A stretch of DNA of 64,000 nucleotides from Thioclava sp. ES.031 (GCF_002563775.1 NZ_PDJO01000001.1:1498001-1562000), one strand, 5' to 3'. Shown: positions 34,933 to 45,495, counted from the first letter of the stretch. The notes: generated by a model from the sequence alone, not told the origin. Numbers and translations: made by a program.

Positions 34933-36238
34933 TCTTACCAGCCTTGATGAAGGTCATCGGGTTAATTGGCTTGCCTCCGAGCCGGATCTCGTAGTGCAGA
35001 TGCGGTCCCGTGGAGTGTCCGGTATTGCCCATATCAGCAATCCACTCGCCTTGCGACACTTTTTGCCCGACTTTCACGTGGAATTTGTTGAGGTGGCCGT
35101 AGCGGGTGGTGATGCCGAACTCGTGGCGGATCTTGACGATATTGCCGTAGCCGCGTTCGCGTTCGGCGGCGATCACGACACCGTCGGCGGGCGCGTAGAC
35201 CTTGGTGCCGATCGGGGCGGCCATATCGACGCCCTCATGCATCCGGCCCCAGCGCCAGCCGAAGGGCGACGAGAAGCGGAAATGCGCCTTCACCGGCATC
35301 GAGAAGGGCAGCTTGTCGACGGCGATGCGATACATGTTCATCTCGTCGAGCTTGCGCAGGATGTTCTCGGCGCGCGCGGTGTCGCCATCGAGATCGGCGG
35401 TGCCCTTGGTCGAGAGCGAGATCGGCGAGAGCGGCCCGCCGGTGCCCGAATAGCCCCGCTTGATCTCCTTGAGGACGTGGTCGGGGTCCATGCCGGCCTG
35501 TTTGAAGACCTTGTCGAGCGGCTCCATCGAGATTTTCACAGCCCCTTCGAGCGTGGTGAAAATCTCGTCGTTGCGCTGCTCCATGAGCCGCTTCTGCAGC
35601 GCGATCTTGTCCATCTGCAGCTGCGCCGTCTTGGCGTTGGCGTCGGCGGTGTCGCGTTCCTTCGCGGTCTCGCCGAGCGCGGTGGACAGCATATCGACCG
35701 TCTTCTCCATATCCTCGGCGCGCGCGACCGGGGTCGGACCCGCATCGGGGCCATTGCCCTCGGCTTTCGCCAAGGCGAGCCGGGCTTTGTCGCGCTCGTC
35801 CATGGTGCGGCGCAGGGTGGCCTGGATCACGCCGATCCCGGTTTCCAGCTCGCGCTTGCGCTCTTCCGAGGCGAGCAGCGTGGATTGCATCTTCGAGACC
35901 TGCTCGAGGGCGGTCTGGAAGCGGTCCTGTGCGGCAAGGGCTTCGGCGGCACGGGCGTCGCGCTCTTGCGAGAGCGCGTCGAGGCGGCGCTCGAAGGCGA
36001 GTTTCGCGACCTTGTCGTTCTGCTCGGCCCCGCCCGAGGAAATCCCGTCGATGAAGAGCATCGAGGTCGCGGCCATCGACCACACGAACACGCCTGCGCC
36101 GATCGCCAGTACACTCGCTTGGGTGAGGGGGCGCAGTCGGACGAACCGCGTGGCGCTGTCTGATTTCAGAAACAGCCGCTGTTCGGGCAGGATGCGCTCG
36201 AGACGGGTGTTCAGGCGGTCGAGAATGCGTCTAGGCAA
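34922..36238 (-). CDS. M23 (LytM) family cell-wall metallopeptidase
   Basis: A 438-residue protein. It has a short cytoplasmic N-terminus (about 40 residues), one membrane span near ASVLAIGAGVFVWSMAATSM, and a long periplasmic coiled coil (about residues 75-215, rich in Glu/Arg/Leu). The C-terminal LytM domain shows zinc-ligand motifs MHEGVDMAAP (HxxxD) and GPHLHYEIR (HxH), plus YGHLNKFHVKVGQKV. All the usual catalytic residues appear present, so it is probably an active endopeptidase. The start on the minus strand leaves it upstream of, and overlapping, the bactofilin gene. This suggests co-translation and direct partnership, as in BacA-LmdC. Confidence 0.94.
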   Translation of the reverse strand: MPRRILDRLNTRLERILPEQRLFLKSDSATRFVRLRPLTQASVLAIGAGVFVWSMAATSMLFIDGISSGGAEQNDKVAKLAFERRLDALSQERDARAAEALAAQDRFQTALEQVSKMQSTLLASEERKRELETGIGVIQATLRRTMDERDKARLALAKAEGNGPDAGPTPVARAEDMEKTVDMLSTALGETAKERDTADANAKTAQLQMDKIALQKRLMEQRNDEIFTTLEGAVKISMEPLDKVFKQAGMDPDHVLKEIKRGYSGTGGPLSPISLSTKGTADLDGDTARAENILRKLDEMNMYRIAVDKLPFSMPVKAHFRFSSPFGWRWGRMHEGVDMAAPIGTKVYAPADGVVIAAERERGYGNIVKIRHEFGITTRYGHLNKFHVKVGQKVSQGEWIADMGNTGHSTGPHLHYEIRLGGKPINPMTFIKAGKNVF

Positions 36239-36602
36239 GCCGGTCGGTCCTGTGTTTGTTTCGGATCAAGCGCGGCCACGGGGCCGCACGTCACTTGCGG
36301 CGGCGCACCCGTCCTGCTTGTGGATAAGTCCTCCGCCCTCGAGCCAAGGGATTACCAAGGGGGGCAGGTCCCGGCAACCTCTTTCCCCTGCACATTCGGT
36401 CACGGTTCCCTCGCGCGCGCGGTATGAGCGGTTTTCTGCCCAAAAGGCCGCGTTGTCCGGCGGTTTCGGTCCCGCCGGTCATGCCTGCGTCACGTTGGTG
36501 TGATCCGCGCTTGCCGCCGGGCGCGCGCCACACAACGCCCCCGCGGTGCGACATCTGTCGCCCGCCGGGGTGTCATGCGGGGCGCTGCGCCCGCGTAGCG
36601 GG
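36239..36602. other. Intergenic region without a recognisable gene
   Basis: This stretch separates the minus-strand M23 gene from bcp (also minus) and should carry the M23-bactofilin promoter. It contains one perfect TTATCCACA (minus strand, 36319-36327) and several short GC-rich inverted repeats, but no supportable coding frame or known RNA. Confidence 0.5.
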
Positions 36603-37106
36603 TCAGCCCAGGTCGCGGGCCGCTTCGAGCACCTCTTCGGCGTGGCCTTTGACTTTCACCTTCGGCCAGACCCGCGCGACATTGCCGTCCGCGCCGATCA
36701 GGAAGGTTGCACGAACAATGCCCCAGAAGGTTTTGCCATACATGGATTTTTCTGCCCACACCCCATAGCTTTCGCAGGTCTCGCCGCCATCATCCGAGGC
36801 GAGGTAGATGCCCAGATCATGCTTGGCGCAGAAATTCTCGTGCTTCTTCAGGCTGTCTTTCGAAATGCCGATGACGACCACGCCGGCCTCGGCGAAATCC
36901 GGGGCGAGCCGGGTGAAATCCAACGCCTCGGTGGTGCAGCCGGGCGTGTTGTCCTTGGGGTAGAAATACAGCACGACCGGACGGCCCGCGAAGGCCGACA
37001 GCGTCAGATTTCCGTCTTCCGTGATCGGATTTCCGAGCGTTTCGAAGCTCTTGCCGCCCGTGGCGGGAAGGGTGAACTCCGGCGCTTTTTCGCCTGTCTC
37101 GATCAT
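36603..37106 (-). CDS. bcp: Thioredoxin-dependent peroxiredoxin (Bcp/PrxQ)
   Basis: A 167-residue atypical two-cysteine peroxiredoxin reducing H2O2 and organic peroxides. It has GEKAPEFTLPATGG, FYPKDNTPGCTTEALDFTRL with the peroxidatic cysteine and, six residues later, not a cysteine but Leu/Phe; the usual resolving Cys five positions on (CxxxxC of PrxQ) is absent. A cysteine in NFCAKHDLGIYLASDDGGET and one in ETCESYGVW could resolve instead. The start MIETGEKAPEF is standard. It is divergent from the giant AsmA-like gene, 179 bases apart. Confidence 0.94.
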   Translation of the reverse strand: MIETGEKAPEFTLPATGGKSFETLGNPITEDGNLTLSAFAGRPVVLYFYPKDNTPGCTTEALDFTRLAPDFAEAGVVVIGISKDSLKKHENFCAKHDLGIYLASDDGGETCESYGVWAEKSMYGKTFWGIVRATFLIGADGNVARVWPKVKVKGHAEEVLEAARDLG

Positions 37107-37285
37107 TGGGGAACCTCCTTGCAGTTTCGGGGCTTACTTTCCGCGCCCGCTTGCGCGAGACTTAACCACGAGGCAGGAGACCCGGGCAAGACCGCGCGCG
37201 GTGGGCCCGGCAAACGAGACGGGGTCGGCACGCGCCGCCGCCGAGGGAGAAAAAGCCCCGATCCAACGGGCGCAAGACGAACGGT

Positions 37286-40200
37286 ATGGAGAGACAGCGT
37301 CCCGATAGTCGCGAAACGTCCGGCACGCCCGAGAGGGCGGGCGAGGCGTCGTTGAGCGATGCCGAGACGCCCAAATCCGAGGCCGAGACCCAGCCCGGGG
37401 CAGCGACCCCGGTGAGCCGCGGCCGCCGTGCCCGCACCGGTCTGCTCCTTGTTCTCAGCTTCCTGTTTCTCGGGGTCGTGGCTGCCGGCGCCTTTCTCGT
37501 CATCACCCATCGCGCGGTCGCCGTGCCGCAATGGATCGTCTCGCGCATCGAGACCCGCGCCAATGACGCCTTGCAAGGCCAGATGCGGGTCCGGCTGTCC
37601 GGTGGGATCGATCTTTACATCGACGACGGCATCCGCCCCCGGATCCGCCTGAACACGGTGCGGCTGGAGCGGCCCTCGGGCCTGCCGATCGCGGTCCTGC
37701 CGGAACTGCGTATGACGCTCTGGGCGGAGCCTTTGCTGCGCGGGCGGGTGGAGCCGCGCTCGTTTCGGTTGCGCGGGGCGAGCCTGTCGCTGCATCGTCT
37801 GCCCGACGGCAATCTGGATCTCGATTTCGGCGGCAATCGTTTCGCCAATATCGACTTGAACAACGCCTCCGATCTCATTGAAGCCTTTGAGAAAACCATT
37901 GAAGTTCCGGCGCTGTCCCGGTTGCAGCAGATCAGCGCCGAAGACCTGCAGATCCGGCTGATGGACGAGCGGCTCGACCGGCTCTGGAAGGTCACCGATG
38001 GCCGCTTCAAGCTGACCCAAAGCGACAGTGAAATCTCGGTCGCGCTGGGGTTCGATCTGGGCAGCGGGCAGACGAAACCGGCGCAGGTCGCGCTGTCGAT
38101 GACCACGCAGAAAGCCAGCCGCGAAGCCAGTTTCGGGGCCGCCGTGACCGCGCTTCCGGCGCGCGATCTGGCGGTCCAGGCCCCGGCGCTCGCGGCGCTC
38201 GGCGTGCTCGATGCGCCGATCTCTGGGGCGCTGCGCTCGGGGCTCAACGACAAGGGCGAGCTGACCGGGATGAACGCGATGCTCGAGATCGGGCGCGGCG
38301 CGATCCGGCCCAATGAGGGCGTGAACCCGATCCCGATCGAGAACGGCAAGCTCTATCTCAACTACGACCCGAAACGGCAGCGGGTGGAGGTCTCGACGCT
38401 TTCGCTCAACAGCCGGGCGCTGCGCCTGAAGGCGGCGGGCCACACCTATCTGCGCGATCTCGAAGGCGGGGTGCCGCAGAAGATCCTCGGCCAGATCGCG
38501 ATTTCCGATCTGCAGCTCGATCCGGCGGGGCTGTTCGAGAGCCCGGTGCAATTCGCGCAAGGCGCGGTCGATTTCCGGCTGAACCTCGATCCGTTCCGCA
38601 TCGATATCGGCCAGTTGGAACTCAACGATCAGGGCGACACGACGATCTCGGCGCGCGGCAAGGTCAGCGCCGAGAAGGACGGCTGGAAAGTCGCGCTCGA
38701 TGCCGGGATCGACCAGATCGACCAGACCAAGCTGCTCGCGCTCTGGCCGCCCGCGGTGGTGCCAAAGACCCGCGAATGGCTCGAGAAGAACGTGACCACG
38801 GGCCAGCTGCGCAATGCCCGCGTGGCGCTGCGGCTCGTGCCGGGCGCGCAGCCGAAACTGGCGCTCGGCTACGAGTTCCGGGGCGCGGATGTGCGGATCA
38901 TCAAGACCCTGCCGCCCGTGCAGCAGGGCCGAGGTTTTGCGACGATCATCGATACGCGACAGGCGCTCAAGGTCGAGGAGGGGCATGTGACCGCGCCGTC
39001 GGGCGGCCGGATCGAGGTAACGGGCTCGTCGCTCATCGTGCCCGATATCCGCATCAAACCCGCCCCGGCGAAGGTCACGCTGATGACGCGCTCGCCGATC
39101 CCGGCGGCTCTGTCGCTGCTCGACCAGCCGCCATTCGAGTTTCTCAGCAAGGCGGGCATGAGCACCGATGTGGCGCAGGGCTGGGCCGAGGCGCGCTCGG
39201 TGATCCGCTTGCCGCTGAAGCCCAAGGTGCCGCAGGACGAGATCGATTTCGACGTGACCGCCCGGCTGACCGAGGTGAAAAGCGACACGCTGGTGCCCGA
39301 CCGACCGCTGCGGGCCGATTTGCTGACGCTGAAGGCCGATCCCAAAGGGATGACGATCTCGGGCAAGGGCACTCTGTCCGGTGTCGGGTTCGATGCTGCC
39401 TGGACGCAGAAATTCGGGCCGGAGAACAAGGGGCGTTCGGAGGTCGCGGGCACGGTCGATGTCAGCCCCGATGGGCTCGACCGGCTGGGGATCGCGCTGC
39501 CCAACGGCATGGTGCGCGGCTCGTGCAAGGGCCGTATCGCGCTCGAGCTGCGCAAGGATCAACCGACGCGGTTCACCTTCGCGAGCGCGCTGAACGGGAT
39601 ACGCCTGTCTATCCCGGAAATCGGCTGGAGCAAGGCGCCGGGCAGCGCGGGCGATCTGAAAATGTCCGGCACGCTCGGCGCGCCGCCACAGGTCGACAGC
39701 CTGTCGCTGAGCGCGGCGGGGCTGAAGACGCAGGGCGACATCACCTTGAACAAGGGCGGCGGGCTGAACCGGGCGCGGTTCTCGAGCCTGAGCGTCGGCA
39801 ACTGGTTCTCCGGCAGCGTCGATCTGGTCGGACAGGGCAAAGCGCGCCCGCCGAAGGTGAATGTCACCTCGGGCAGGCTGGACCTCGCCAAGGCCGATTT
39901 GGGCGGCGGTGCGGGGGGCAGCGCGGGCGGTGCCGGCACGGCGATCAGCGCGTCGCTCGACCGGCTGCAGATCACGGATGGCATCGCGCTGACAGGCTTC
40001 CGGGGCGATTTCAGCACGCGCGGTGGCCTCTCGGGCCGGTTCCAGGGGCAGCTCAACGGCAGCGCGCCGATCGACGGCACGGTGATCCCGGCGGCGGGCG
40101 GGCGCGTCGCGGTGCGCGCGCAAACCCGCGACGCAGGCCGCGCGCTGGCGGCGACCGGGATTTTCACCAAGGCCCGCGGCGGGCAGGGCGCGTTGGTGCT

Positions 40201-40678
40201 GACCCCGCTTGGGCAGAAAAGCTATGACGGCAAGCTCACGGTCGCGAACCTGCGGGTGAAGGACGCGCCGGTTCTGGCCTCGCTTCTCTCGGCGGCCTCG
40301 GGTGTGGGCCTGCTGGAGCAGCTCGGCGGCGAGGGCATCCTGTTCAGCTCCGTCGAAGGCGCCTTCCGCTTGACGCCCAACGGGGTGAGTGTCACACGGG
40401 GCGCCGCCGTGGGGGCCTCTATGGGGGTGACGATGACGGGCAACTATTACCCGCAATCGAAGACGCTGAACATGAAGGGCGTGATCTCGCCTTTCTATCT
40501 CGTGAACGGGATCGGTCAGGTCATCTCCAAGCAAGGCGAGGGCCTCTTCGGGTTCAACTACTCGCTGCGCGGAAGCTCCGATGCGCCGAAGGTCTCGATC
40601 AATCCGCTCTCGGTGCTCGCGCCGGGCGGTCTGCGCGAGTTGTTCCGGGCGGGGCCGCCCAAGGTGCTGAGCGAATAA
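37286..40678 (+). CDS. Giant AsmA-like (DUF3971) envelope protein
   Basis: A 1130-residue protein. It has a disordered cytoplasmic head (residues 1-48), one membrane anchor ([20 protein letters not shown]) and a very long periplasmic region of beta-rich repeats. [20 protein letters not shown] and [20 protein letters not shown] sit near the start, and an AsmA-like C-terminal module contains [19 protein letters not shown] and [20 protein letters not shown]. This is the layout of YhdP/TamB-type bridges proposed to move phospholipid between inner and outer membranes. The function here is inferred. queA follows nine bases later and is probably co-transcribed. Confidence 0.88.
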   Translation: MERQRPDSRETSGTPERAGEASLSDAETPKSEAETQPGAATPVSRGRRARTGLLLVLSFLFLGVVAAGAFLVITHRAVAVPQWIVSRIETRANDALQGQMRVRLSGGIDLYIDDGIRPRIRLNTVRLERPSGLPIAVLPELRMTLWAEPLLRGRVEPRSFRLRGASLSLHRLPDGNLDLDFGGNRFANIDLNNASDLIEAFEKTIEVPALSRLQQISAEDLQIRLMDERLDRLWKVTDGRFKLTQSDSEISVALGFDLGSGQTKPAQVALSMTTQKASREASFGAAVTALPARDLAVQAPALAALGVLDAPISGALRSGLNDKGELTGMNAMLEIGRGAIRPNEGVNPIPIENGKLYLNYDPKRQRVEVSTLSLNSRALRLKAAGHTYLRDLEGGVPQKILGQIAISDLQLDPAGLFESPVQFAQGAVDFRLNLDPFRIDIGQLELNDQGDTTISARGKVSAEKDGWKVALDAGIDQIDQTKLLALWPPAVVPKTREWLEKNVTTGQLRNARVALRLVPGAQPKLALGYEFRGADVRIIKTLPPVQQGRGFATIIDTRQALKVEEGHVTAPSGGRIEVTGSSLIVPDIRIKPAPAKVTLMTRSPIPAALSLLDQPPFEFLSKAGMSTDVAQGWAEARSVIRLPLKPKVPQDEIDFDVTARLTEVKSDTLVPDRPLRADLLTLKADPKGMTISGKGTLSGVGFDAAWTQKFGPENKGRSEVAGTVDVSPDGLDRLGIALPNGMVRGSCKGRIALELRKDQPTRFTFASALNGIRLSIPEIGWSKAPGSAGDLKMSGTLGAPPQVDSLSLSAAGLKTQGDITLNKGGGLNRARFSSLSVGNWFSGSVDLVGQGKARPPKVNVTSGRLDLAKADLGGGAGGSAGGAGTAISASLDRLQITDGIALTGFRGDFSTRGGLSGRFQGQLNGSAPIDGTVIPAAGGRVAVRAQTRDAGRALAATGIFTKARGGQGALVLTPLGQKSYDGKLTVANLRVKDAPVLASLLSAASGVGLLEQLGGEGILFSSVEGAFRLTPNGVSVTRGAAVGASMGVTMTGNYYPQSKTLNMKGVISPFYLVNGIGQVISKQGEGLFGFNYSLRGSSDAPKVSINPLSVLAPGGLRELFRAGPPKVLSE

Positions 40679-40686
40679 GGCTGACG

Positions 40687-41748
40687 ATGAAGCTAGACGA
40701 TTTCGATTTCGAGCTCCCCGAGGGGCTGATTGCGACGCGGCCTGCGCGCCCGCGCGATGCGGCGCGGCTGCTGCTGGCCGAGGGCGATGCGATCCATGAC
40801 CGCCATGTGCGCGACCTGATCGACATCTTCCGGCCCGGCGACCGGCTGGTGCTCAACAATACCAAGGTGATCCCGGCGCGGCTGGCGGGCACCCGGACCC
40901 GGCAAAGCGCGCAGGGCGAGGTGGTCGCGAAGGTCGAGGTGACGCTTCTGGAGCCCGCACCGGGCGGCGAATGGTCGGCGCTCGCTAAGCCTTTGCGCAA
41001 GGTGAAGGAGGGAGAGGAGATCGTCTTCTCCGACGCGCTCTCGGCCAGGGTCGAGGCGATCGAGAACGGCCAGCTGCGGCTCAGCTTCAACCTGTCGGGC
41101 GAGGATTTCGACGCGGCGCTGGCTGAGGCGGGCGCGATGCCGCTACCGCCCTATATCGCGGCGCTGCGCGCCCCCGATGACGAGGACAAGCGCGATTACC
41201 AGACCGTCTTCGCACGCCATTCCGGTGCGGTCGCGGCGCCCACGGCCAGCCTGCATTTTACCCGCGAGCTGCTGGAGGCGCTGGCCGCCAAGGGCGTGGA
41301 GTTCACCGAAGTCACGCTTCATGTCGGCGCGGGCACCTTTCTGCCGGTGAAGGTCGAGGATGTCACCACCCACAAGATGCATGCCGAATGGGGCGAGGTG
41401 AGCGAACAGGCGGCAGCCGAGATCAACGCGACCAAACAGGCGGGCGGCCGCGTCATCCCCGTGGGCACCACCGCGCTGCGCCTGATCGAGAGCGCGGCGC
41501 GTGCCGAGGGCGGCGCGAAGGGCCATATCGTGCCGTTCCGCGACGCCACCGACATCTTCATCTATCCCGGTTTCGAGTTCCGCATCACCGACGCGCTGAT
41601 GACGAATTTCCACCTGCCGAAATCGACCCTGCTGATGCTGGTCTCGGCTTTGATGGGCCAAGATCGTATACGCGAAATTTACGATCATGCGGTTAAGACG
41701 GGTTATCGTTTCTTCTCTTACGGCGATGCGTCGCTTCTAATTCCGTAG
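40687..41748 (+). CDS. queA: S-adenosylmethionine:tRNA ribosyltransferase-isomerase
   Basis: A 353-residue QueA that transfers and isomerises the ribosyl group of SAM onto 7-aminomethyl-deazaguanine in tRNA to give epoxyqueuosine. Motifs: [21 protein letters not shown] at the start, [92 protein letters not shown] and [19 protein letters not shown] lies just upstream of the ATG. Together with tgt at 18.3 kb it supplies the late queuosine pathway. Confidence 0.98.
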   Translation: MKLDDFDFELPEGLIATRPARPRDAARLLLAEGDAIHDRHVRDLIDIFRPGDRLVLNNTKVIPARLAGTRTRQSAQGEVVAKVEVTLLEPAPGGEWSALAKPLRKVKEGEEIVFSDALSARVEAIENGQLRLSFNLSGEDFDAALAEAGAMPLPPYIAALRAPDDEDKRDYQTVFARHSGAVAAPTASLHFTRELLEALAAKGVEFTEVTLHVGAGTFLPVKVEDVTTHKMHAEWGEVSEQAAAEINATKQAGGRVIPVGTTALRLIESAARAEGGAKGHIVPFRDATDIFIYPGFEFRITDALMTNFHLPKSTLLMLVSALMGQDRIREIYDHAVKTGYRFFSYGDASLLIP

Positions 41749-41836
41749 AGTCGCTTTCAGGGCTTGGAAATGTCTTCGCTGCGGACTAGATGCCGCGACA
41801 CGACGCAATCCAAATCAGTCCCCGGGAGTCCAAGAC

Positions 41837-43174
41837 ATGTTGTTAGTGCTGCGCCAGACATGGCCGCTTTTGCTGGGCATCATGCTCTTGATGGTCGGCA
41901 ACGGGATGCAGGGCACGCTGCTTGGTATCCGCGGCAAGATCGAGGGTATCGACACCTTCTACATGTCGCTCGTCATGTCGGCCTATTTCGCGGGCTTCCT
42001 GTTCGGGTCGCGCATGGTGCCGGAGATGATCGCGCGCGTCGGTCATGTGCGGGTCTTCGCGGCGCTCGGCTCGCTGATCTCGGCGATCCTCGTCCTTTAT
42101 GCCGCCTTTCCGAACTGGCCCTCCTGGGTGGCGCTGCGCGTCCTGATCGGCTTCTCCTTCTCGGGCGTGTATATCACGGCGGAAAGCTGGCTGAACGCGG
42201 GCTCGACCAACGAGACGCGCGGGCAGGCGCTGTCGCTCTACATGATCATGCAGATGTTCGGCATCGTCACGGCGCAGGCGCTGCTCAACGTGGGCGATCC
42301 GGCGGGGTATCTCCTCTTCGTGATCCCCTCGGTGCTGGTGTCGCTGTCCTTCACGCCGATCCTGCTCGCGGCCTCGCCCGCACCCAGCTTCGAGACGATC
42401 CAGCGCATGACCTTCAAGCGGCTCTGGGAAGCCTCGCCGCTGGGCATGGTGGGGATCTTCCTGCTGGGCGGCATCATCTCGGCGATGTTCGGCATGGCCT
42501 CGGTCTGGGGCACCGCCGAAGGGCTCAACGTGAAGCAGATTTCGGCCTTCGTGGCGGCGATCTATGTGGGCGGCCTCTTCTTGCAATATCCCATCGGATG
42601 GGCTTCGGACCGGATGGACCGGCGCCACGTGATCATGTGGGCGGCGCTTGCAGGCGCGGTGGTTACCTTTGCGATCTTCGCGACGAACCCGCCCTTCTGG
42701 GTGCTGCTGATCGGCGCGACGCTGATCGGCGGTGTGGCCAACCCGCTTTATTCGCTGCTGATCGCCTATACGAATGACTATCTCGATTATTCCGATATGG
42801 CGTCCGCTTCGGCGGGGCTGATGTTCGTCAACGGGCTCGGTGCAGTGGCGGGGCCGCTGGTGACCGGTTGGCTGATGAGCGTCATGGGGCCGGGCGGCTT
42901 TTTCCTCTATATCGGGGTGCTCTGTGCCGGGATTGCGGGCTATGCCGCATGGCGGATGACGCGCCGTGAAGCGCCTTCGGCGGACGAGACCGGCTCCTAC
43001 ACGCTGCTCTCGCCGACGGCGACGGCGGTTGCGGTCGAGGCCCGTCTCGAAGTCGCTCAGGAAGAGGCGGAAGCGGAGGCCGAAGCCGAAGCGGAAGCCG
43101 AGGCAGATGCGGAAGCCGAGGGGGAAGCGGAAGAGCACTCCGAGGCCGACAAGCGCACGGATACCGCCAGCTGA
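41837..43174 (+). CDS. MFS transporter with acidic EA-repeat tail
   Basis: A 445-residue major facilitator superfamily protein with 12 predicted spans. It opens LLVLRQTWPLLLGIMLLMVG and has LFGSRMVPEMIARVGHVRVF (loop 2-3 region), FSFSGVYITAESWLNAGSTN, QYPIGWASDRMDRRHVIMW and NDYLDYSDMASASAGLMFVN. This branch is sometimes annotated as YcaD-like; the substrate is unknown. The last 45 residues are a cytoplasmic run of alternating Glu and Ala (EEAEAEAEAEAEAEADAEAE) encoded by near-hexameric GAAGCG/GCCGAG repeats, prone to length change. GGGAG precedes the ATG. Confidence 0.9.
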   Translation: MLLVLRQTWPLLLGIMLLMVGNGMQGTLLGIRGKIEGIDTFYMSLVMSAYFAGFLFGSRMVPEMIARVGHVRVFAALGSLISAILVLYAAFPNWPSWVALRVLIGFSFSGVYITAESWLNAGSTNETRGQALSLYMIMQMFGIVTAQALLNVGDPAGYLLFVIPSVLVSLSFTPILLAASPAPSFETIQRMTFKRLWEASPLGMVGIFLLGGIISAMFGMASVWGTAEGLNVKQISAFVAAIYVGGLFLQYPIGWASDRMDRRHVIMWAALAGAVVTFAIFATNPPFWVLLIGATLIGGVANPLYSLLIAYTNDYLDYSDMASASAGLMFVNGLGAVAGPLVTGWLMSVMGPGGFFLYIGVLCAGIAGYAAWRMTRREAPSADETGSYTLLSPTATAVAVEARLEVAQEEAEAEAEAEAEAEADAEAEGEAEEHSEADKRTDTAS

Positions 43175-43260
43175 CGCAAGCCCCCTTTGCCTGCCCCTTT
43201 GCTTGCCCTACCATGATCTGACGACAGGCGGGGCAGGCACGGCAGGGGAGGGCCGTCACC

Positions 43261-43845
43261 ATGGATCGCACAAACGAGATTATACGCTTCTGGCGTATCG
43301 AGGTCGGCGAGAAATACTGGTATCAGTCGAGCGAGCAGATCGACGCCGCGATCCGGCGCCGCTATGCGCCGCTCTGGCAGGTGGGCGCGCAAGGTGCGCT
43401 GAGCGAATGGGAGCGTAACGCGGAGGGCGCGCTGGCGCTTTTGCTGCTGCTCGACCAGTTCCCGCGCAACATGTTCCGCGAAGACCCGCGCGCCTTTCAG
43501 ACCGATCCGATGGCGCGGCGCCATGCCGAACGTGCGATCGCCGAAGGGTTCGACCTGCAGATCGGCCCGCCGCTGCAGCAGTTCTTCTACCTGCCTTTCA
43601 TGCATTCCGAGGCGCTGTCCGATCAGGACCGGGCGGTCACTCTGTTCGCCGAGCGCTGGCGCTCGGAGGACAACCTGCGCCATGCGCGCGCACATCGTTC
43701 AGTGATCGAACGGTTCGGGCGCTTCCCTTGGCGCAATTCTGCGCTAGATCGCGAAACGACGCCCGAGGAACAGGCATTCATGGAACAGGGCGGCTACCGC
43801 AAGGCGCTTGTGGATGCGGATGAGTTGAAGCTGTCCGTAAAATAG
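43261..43845 (+). CDS. DUF924 family protein
   Basis: A 194-residue soluble protein with a complete DUF924 domain: IIRFWRIEVGEKYWYQSSEQ, LLLLLDQFPRNMFREDPRAF, DPMARRHAERAIAEGFDL, QFFYLPFMHSEALSDQDRAV and IERFGRFPWRNSALDRETTP. The all-helical fold is TPR-like; no reaction has been established. It has a good ribosome site (GGGGAGGG). It stands between the MFS gene and lpdA, with gaps of 86 and 36 bases, so co-transcription with lpdA is possible but unproven. Confidence 0.9.
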   Translation: MDRTNEIIRFWRIEVGEKYWYQSSEQIDAAIRRRYAPLWQVGAQGALSEWERNAEGALALLLLLDQFPRNMFREDPRAFQTDPMARRHAERAIAEGFDLQIGPPLQQFFYLPFMHSEALSDQDRAVTLFAERWRSEDNLRHARAHRSVIERFGRFPWRNSALDRETTPEEQAFMEQGGYRKALVDADELKLSVK

Positions 43846-43881
43846 TTTAATGCCAAACCAGTTTCTGACCGGAGGGAAGAC

Positions 43882-45276
43882 ATGGCATCGAAAAGCTACG
43901 ACATGATTGTGATCGGGGCAGGGCCGGGGGGCTATGTCAGCGCCATCCGGGGCGCACAGCTGGGCCTCAAGGTCGCGATCGTGGAGCGCGAGCATCTGGG
44001 CGGCATCTGCCTGAACTGGGGCTGTATCCCCACGAAAGCGCTGCTGCGCTCGGCCGAGGTGTTCCACCTGATGGAGCGCGCGAAGGATTTCGGTCTCAGC
44101 GCCGAGAAGTTCGGCTATGACCTCGACGCGGTGGTGAAACGCTCGCGCGGGGTGGCCAAGCAACTCGCCTCCGGCGTCGGCCACCTGCTCAAGAAGAACA
44201 AGGTCGATGTCGTGATGGGCACCGCGAAACTGGCCGGCAAGGGCAAGGTTTCGGTGAAAACCGACAAGGGTAGCGAAGAGTTGACCGCCAAGAATATCGT
44301 GCTGGCCACCGGCGCGCGGGCGCGCAACCTGCCGGGGCTCGAGGCCGACGGCAAGCGCGTCTGGTCCTACAAGCACGCGCTCAACCCGCCGCATGAGCCG
44401 AAGAAACTGCTGGTCATCGGCTCCGGCGCGATCGGCATCGAATTCGCCAGCTTCTTCAATACGCTGGGCGCCGAGACGACGGTCGTCGAGGTGATGGATC
44501 GCGTGCTGCCCGTCGAAGACGAGGAAATCTCGAAATTCGCCAAGAAGCAGTTCGAGAAGCAGGGCATGACGATCCGCGAGAAGACCACCGTGACCAAGCT
44601 CGACCGCAAGGCCGACAAGGTCATCGCGACGCTCGACAAGGGCGGCAAGACCGAGACGCTGGAGGTCGACACCGTGATCTCCGCCGTGGGCATCGTCGGC
44701 AATGTCGAGGACCTGGGCCTTGAAGAGGCGGGCGTGAAGGTCGACCGCACCCATGTCGTGACCGACGAATACTGCCGCACCGGCGTCGACGGGCTCTATG
44801 CGATCGGCGATATCGCGGGCGCGCCGTGGCTGGCCCACAAGGCGAGCCATGAGGGCGTGATGGTGGCCGAGCTGATCGCGGGCAAGCACGCCCATCCGGT
44901 CAAGCCGGGCTCGATCGCGGGCTGCACCTATTGCCAGCCGCAGGTCGCCTCGGTCGGCATGACCGAAGCCAAGGCGAAAGAGGCGGGCTACGACATCAAG
45001 GTCGGCCGCTTCCCCTTCATCGGCAACGGCAAGGCGATTGCCCTGGGCGAGAGCGAAGGTCTGGTGAAGACCGTGTTCGACGCGAAGACCGGCGAATTGC
45101 TGGGCGCGCATATGGTCGGCGCGGAAGTGACCGAGCTGATCCAGGGCTATGTCGTGGGGCGTCAGCTCGAGACCACCGAGGAAGACCTGATGAACACCGT
45201 CTTCCCGCACCCGACCCTTTCGGAGATGATGCACGAGTCGGTGCTCGACGCTTACGGGCGCGCGATCCACTTCTGA
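43882..45276 (+). CDS. lpdA: Dihydrolipoyl dehydrogenase
   Basis: A 464-residue FAD/NAD flavoenzyme (E3) reoxidising dihydrolipoamide in 2-oxoacid dehydrogenase or glycine cleavage complexes. Motifs: the FAD-binding VIGAGPGGYVSAIRGAQLGL, redox-active disulfide GGICLNWGCIPTKALL (CxxxxC), NAD-binding VIGSGAIGIEFASFFNTLGA, GLYAIGDIAGAPWLAHKASH and the C-terminal HPTLSEMMHESVLDAYGRAI with the catalytic His-Glu pair. No E1 or E2 genes are beside it, so which complex it serves is not shown. A strong GGAGGG precedes the ATG and a terminator follows the stop. Confidence 0.98.
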   Translation: MASKSYDMIVIGAGPGGYVSAIRGAQLGLKVAIVEREHLGGICLNWGCIPTKALLRSAEVFHLMERAKDFGLSAEKFGYDLDAVVKRSRGVAKQLASGVGHLLKKNKVDVVMGTAKLAGKGKVSVKTDKGSEELTAKNIVLATGARARNLPGLEADGKRVWSYKHALNPPHEPKKLLVIGSGAIGIEFASFFNTLGAETTVVEVMDRVLPVEDEEISKFAKKQFEKQGMTIREKTTVTKLDRKADKVIATLDKGGKTETLEVDTVISAVGIVGNVEDLGLEEAGVKVDRTHVVTDEYCRTGVDGLYAIGDIAGAPWLAHKASHEGVMVAELIAGKHAHPVKPGSIAGCTYCQPQVASVGMTEAKAKEAGYDIKVGRFPFIGNGKAIALGESEGLVKTVFDAKTGELLGAHMVGAEVTELIQGYVVGRQLETTEEDLMNTVFPHPTLSEMMHESVLDAYGRAIHF

Positions 45277-45295
45277 TCTGATGTGCCGAGAGATG

Positions 45296-45326
45296 CGAAA
45301 GGCCGGGGGAGACCCCGGCCTTTTTC
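45296..45326 (+). terminator. Rho-independent terminator of lpdA
   Basis: AAAGGCCGGGG and CCCCGGCCTTT form an 11-bp stem with loop GAGA, followed by further Ts. It lies 20 bases after the lpdA stop. Confidence 0.92.
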
Positions 45327-45336
45327 GTTGCGTGGT

Positions 45337-45489
45337 AAGGGGCGCGCCCGAGCCTCGGGTGGGCGCTGCGCGTCGCCTTTGGCCGGGCGGTTTATCCCGC
45401 AAGCCCGCAAGTCGGATGTGCCTGCGCTGACATCGTCAATGCGCCCTCCCGGGGGGAGGGTCGGGCGCGGCCCGGGGCTGGTCGCCCCG
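45337..45489 (+). repeat. 153-bp dispersed repeat, family R1, copy B
   Basis: Same ends and length as copy A at 3276-3428: the first 30 bases are identical and the last 64 have two differences. The middle (about 45398-45419) is diverged. It lies between the lpdA terminator and the end of convergent htpX, six bases from the htpX stop. Confidence 0.85.
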
Positions 45490-45495
45490 TGCCGG

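Noticed and set aside
36319..36327. A perfect DnaA box TTATCCACA
   Set aside because: It is a single site without clustering, AT-rich unwinding DNA or nearby dnaA/dnaN/repABC genes. One match in 64 kb is compatible with chance, so no origin is claimed.
37103..40534. A very long open frame on the minus strand opposite the AsmA-like gene (similar ones oppose prfA, uvrA, dctB and lptD)
   Set aside because: Its product is Arg/His/Gln-rich with no domain pattern. Such frames are expected opposite GC-rich genes with strong third-position bias.
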